A stretch of 64,000 bases of DNA, from the NCBI GenBank assembly GCA_019633425.1, contig WSUB01000092.1, forward strand, positions 1 to 64,000, read 5' to 3'. Under the pieces are notes generated by a model. That model was not told the origin of the DNA. It saw nothing but the letters and a program-made list of their open reading frames with translations, and made no database searches. Made by a program: the position numbers and the translations under genes. This document shows, one piece after another, positions 61,336 through 64,000 of the stretch; positions within the stretch are counted from its first letter, which is position 1; each line of letters starts with the position of its first letter. The stretch comes from Tulasnella sp. 424 (taxonomy: Eukaryota; Basidiomycota; Agaricomycetes; Cantharellales; Tulasnellaceae).

Positions 61336-61675
61336 ATGGGCTCAAACGTACTTAGATATTCAGTCCGGGTGTTTACTCGTCACTTCTCGAATATCCCCAA
61401 ATTTGGCGGCTATCGGCTTCACGGCTGCTTCGAGGTGGGGACCCCCCGAAGAGGAATTTGGCAGCTGATCTTGGGCACCTCGTGGGGAGAGTCGAAAATG
61501 CCCGGGCAAGCCACTTTCCGAAGTCTTGCCCGGTAGACCTAACGCCCATAAGCCTCAGTTGGACAACGCCGAGGACCAAGAAGCTCGCTCACCGAGGAAA
61601 AGAAGAACGTCGTCGGGACCGGGTGGCGTTTGTTCGCAGGAGCAGGATTGCCTCGGTGCTTCGACGACACAAGCC
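61336..61675. repeat. Spacer repeat R1, unit 2
   Basis: Copy of 55125-55465 with scattered substitutions and one or two indels. Confidence 0.6.
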
Positions 61676-62611
61676 TTAGGGGAGAGTGGTGATATTAGAA
61701 CGCGGCGGTAACACGTGAGAACGAGCAGCCCATGTTCGGGCCGTTCCCGAACCCAAAACACGACCCAAGCATTTTCTGCTAAAGGGGGTAATTGGGTAAA
61801 TTTTAGCTCATTCGTTTTTTCGTTCGAAATCTTTGTTTGTATACCGCTAACAGGGTTGGTTTGAGCTGAAAAAAACAACGTACTTTTCCCGAATTCAAAC
61901 ATGCCCTGGACATGGGCACTCATTTCCCATACATCCGCCGCATATTCGGATTCCGGACATTGTCGACCACCCTTTGTACGACCTCACAAGGGGAGCGAGG
62001 CAATGTTATGTGTGTGAAAAATGCAAGATGCTCATCAGATGCTTAAGTAAGAAAAACTCTCAATATATGACTAATACATGGCTTGAACATGCATATGGAC
62101 AGAGTATGATAAGTCTTTTACACATATTCCAAGCGTGTTATTGGCATATCCCCCCTCCTAAACGCCTGTATCACGTCCCATATATCTTCAGAACACGTCC
62201 AGGATACATACAGTGTCGAGCGTATGTCCCGTGAACTATACGGATGTAATAGGGGTTTATTGGTCCACCAAACTCGGCCTGAACATGAATAGTACGGCTC
62301 ACTAGTGGAAAAGGATCGTATTTCAGTCAATTTTGGGAGATGTTCAGTATCCGCAAACTCTTGGAAGATGCAGCAAATTAATGTCATGTTTACGACCAAA
62401 AATTGCCCCATTTAAAGGAAGTATTAAGGCCATTTCTAGACGTCAAACACGTGAAGTGTTTCCATGATGAAATGAACAAATGTTGCGAGCATTTTCCTCG
62501 CCCAAAAGCACTCCTGACAAGGTTGGAATGGTCTCCAAACTCAGAATACGTGCCAAACTCACACCGATTTTATGACATATTTCTCACCTATTGGTCAGAG
62601 TTCGTATTAGA

Positions 62612-62955
62612 CATGGGCTCAAAGGTAGATATTCAGCCCGGGCGTTCGTTCATCGCGTCTCGAGTGTTCCCAAATTTAGACGCTATTGAAACGACTGCTT
62701 CGAAATGGGGACCACCGGGGGAGTTTTTGGAGATTGGCTCGGCGCCTCGTGCGGAGAGTCGAGGATGCCCAAGCAAGCCACTATCCGAAGTCTTACCCCG
62801 GTGGAATTAACGCCCATAAGCCTCAGTTGGACAAAGCCGGACCATGAAGCTCATTCATCGAGGAAAAGAAGAGCGTCGTCGGGGCAGTGTGATGGCGGCG
62901 TTGTTTGTTTCTTCGTACGAGAAGTATTCCCTCGGGGCTTCCATGCACGACCTCG
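62612..62955. repeat. Spacer repeat R2, unit 2
   Basis: Copy of 56400-56730. It differs by small indels, so the long plus-strand frames differ between units and are unlikely to be coding. Confidence 0.6.
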
Positions 62956-63298
62956 ACGTTGCGGTGTCTCCAAAGCTCTGAAATACGCAGCTTGAAAAGG
63001 GGTACTGATGGTCATCAAGTAAGCCACTAATAGTAGGGCAGAAGGTCATTAATGCCGACGGGGCGCGGTTTTGGAGAGATCGGGGACTTAAAGTAAGTCC
63101 AGAAGCCCAAAGCTGCTAATTTCAGACACTGAACTTGACAAATCAATTGAGTTCGGGCGTTTGAGCTACGCGGTGTTTGATATTGATCAGTCCGATAGGA
63201 GAATGTATAAGGACTTGGCTCACTTTGTCTCGATAATCTCCAGCGCTCCAACTCTTTGCGACATCTCCATTCATCTCTCCAGAAAGCATCCTTCCACC

Positions 63299-64000
63299 AT
63301 GACCCAGACCCTCGACAAAGCAACCTACGACAGACTGACGACCGAACGCATCACCAACACCAACATCGGTGCGTTCGACCAGCTCACTATCGTCTCGCAA
63401 CGCGCCATCAACGGGCAGCTTGCCCATATGTGGAAAAACCCGAAATCCATCCTTCGCAAGATCGAAGTTAGGCCTGATCCCGAAGATACTGACTACTACT
63501 TCGTCGCCGACCTCGATCCCCCGACCGTCAAGCTTCTCACTGGACCGAACAAGCAGCAAGTCGTCTTCTACATCAATATCAAGGTAAGACCCTTTTTTAA
63601 CCCACCAGAGTTACTTGAGCGCTCGTTAAACTACTTCCTTTTCTTTAGTCTGGCACAGTCGGTTACTGGAAAGGTCGCGGCCATCGAGCAGAGTTAGTTC
63701 CTAGCCAATGTTAACCTCGAGTCGAGACGCTGATAACGTTTGACCGCTGTCTATAGGGCTAAAACAGAGAAGCTCGGAACTTCTAGGCTTGCCCTTCGTG
63801 TCAACATGGCGTTCGATCAGTTCAAGGGAAATGGAGTTCCTGAAAACATTCAAAAGGCCCTTAAGAAGGTCGATGACTATAGCGTCAAGCAGTTAATTTT
63901 CGACTTTACCGGTTAAGTCGAATTCTTATTCAGCCATGTGATTCTTTGCTGATTCTGTCCGACTGTTCTTCAGCCGCCGACTTGATTCCCAAACTCAACG
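63299..64000 (+). CDS. Gene B copy in unit 2, cut by window end
   Basis: Starts with the same MTQTLDKATYDRLTT and keeps the first three introns at matching places. Exon 1 differs mainly in one loop (RPDPEDTDYYFVADLD against RPRPKLTEYYFVADLD). The next exons read SGTVGYWKGRGHRAE, then KTEKLGTSRLALRVNMAFDQ, and the window ends in the exon that begins with ADLIPKLN. No stop or frameshift appears in the visible part, in contrast to its broken gene A neighbour. Confidence 0.75.

Larger units (their letters stand above)
59563..64000. repeat. Duplicated A/B locus, unit 2 (continues beyond window)
   Basis: Direct repeat of unit 1 with a shortened gene A. The spacer is collinear with unit 1 throughout. 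Confidence 0.8.

Overview
This is eukaryotic nuclear DNA from a filamentous basidiomycete, most likely an Agaricomycete. The evidence is short (about 45-140 bp) GT-AG introns in nearly every gene, a class I (CBM1-less) cellobiose dehydrogenase, GH7 cellulase relatives, basidiomycete kinase-TPR and Crinkler-like kinase genes, and F-box/LRR genes. The genus cannot be resolved from the sequence. No rRNA, tRNA, CRISPR array or intact transposon was recognised.

Layout. 0-6.5 kb holds signalling/effector-type genes on the minus strand: a kinase-TPR gene cut by the window edge, a TPR relic, and an endonuclease-like plus kinase fusion of the Crinkler type. 6.6-14.5 kb is a housekeeping block: an importin-13-type karyopherin (+) and mitochondrial aconitase (-), facing each other tail to tail. 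15.2-23.9 kb is a minus-strand tandem array of four GH7 cellobiohydrolase-like genes plus smaller relics. Two copies are intact open frames and two are broken, and all four lack the usual acid/base glutamate. 24.9-35.4 kb contains two NAD(P)-binding Rossmann enzymes, an FAD amine/amino-acid oxidase-type enzyme and two F-box genes. It carries a segmental duplication that copied the F-box gene plus the 5' part of the FAD gene. 36.0-41.6 kb has an F-box/LRR-like gene and cellobiose dehydrogenase. 42.4-50.3 kb has a stand-alone clathrin-terminal-domain-like propeller protein, a Met-rich single-pass membrane protein and a DUF899 thioredoxin-like protein.

51.4-64.0 kb is a duplicated divergent gene pair of unknown function. 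Gene A (-, about 1,100 residues, beta-rich first part and amphipathic-helix-rich second part) faces away from gene B (+, about 600 residues). Unit 2 has a decayed gene A with an internal deletion of about 1.9 kb, while its gene B stays open to the window edge.

The two strongest candidates for new biology are the GH7 array with a substituted active site, which may be a non-hydrolytic carbohydrate-binding family or a decaying one, and the duplicated A/B pair. The GH7 array and cellobiose dehydrogenase lie about 15 kb apart and share the theme of cellulose, but nothing in the sequence shows that they are co-regulated. Exon joins were made by eye from GT-AG signals and frame, so gene ends are firmer than individual introns.
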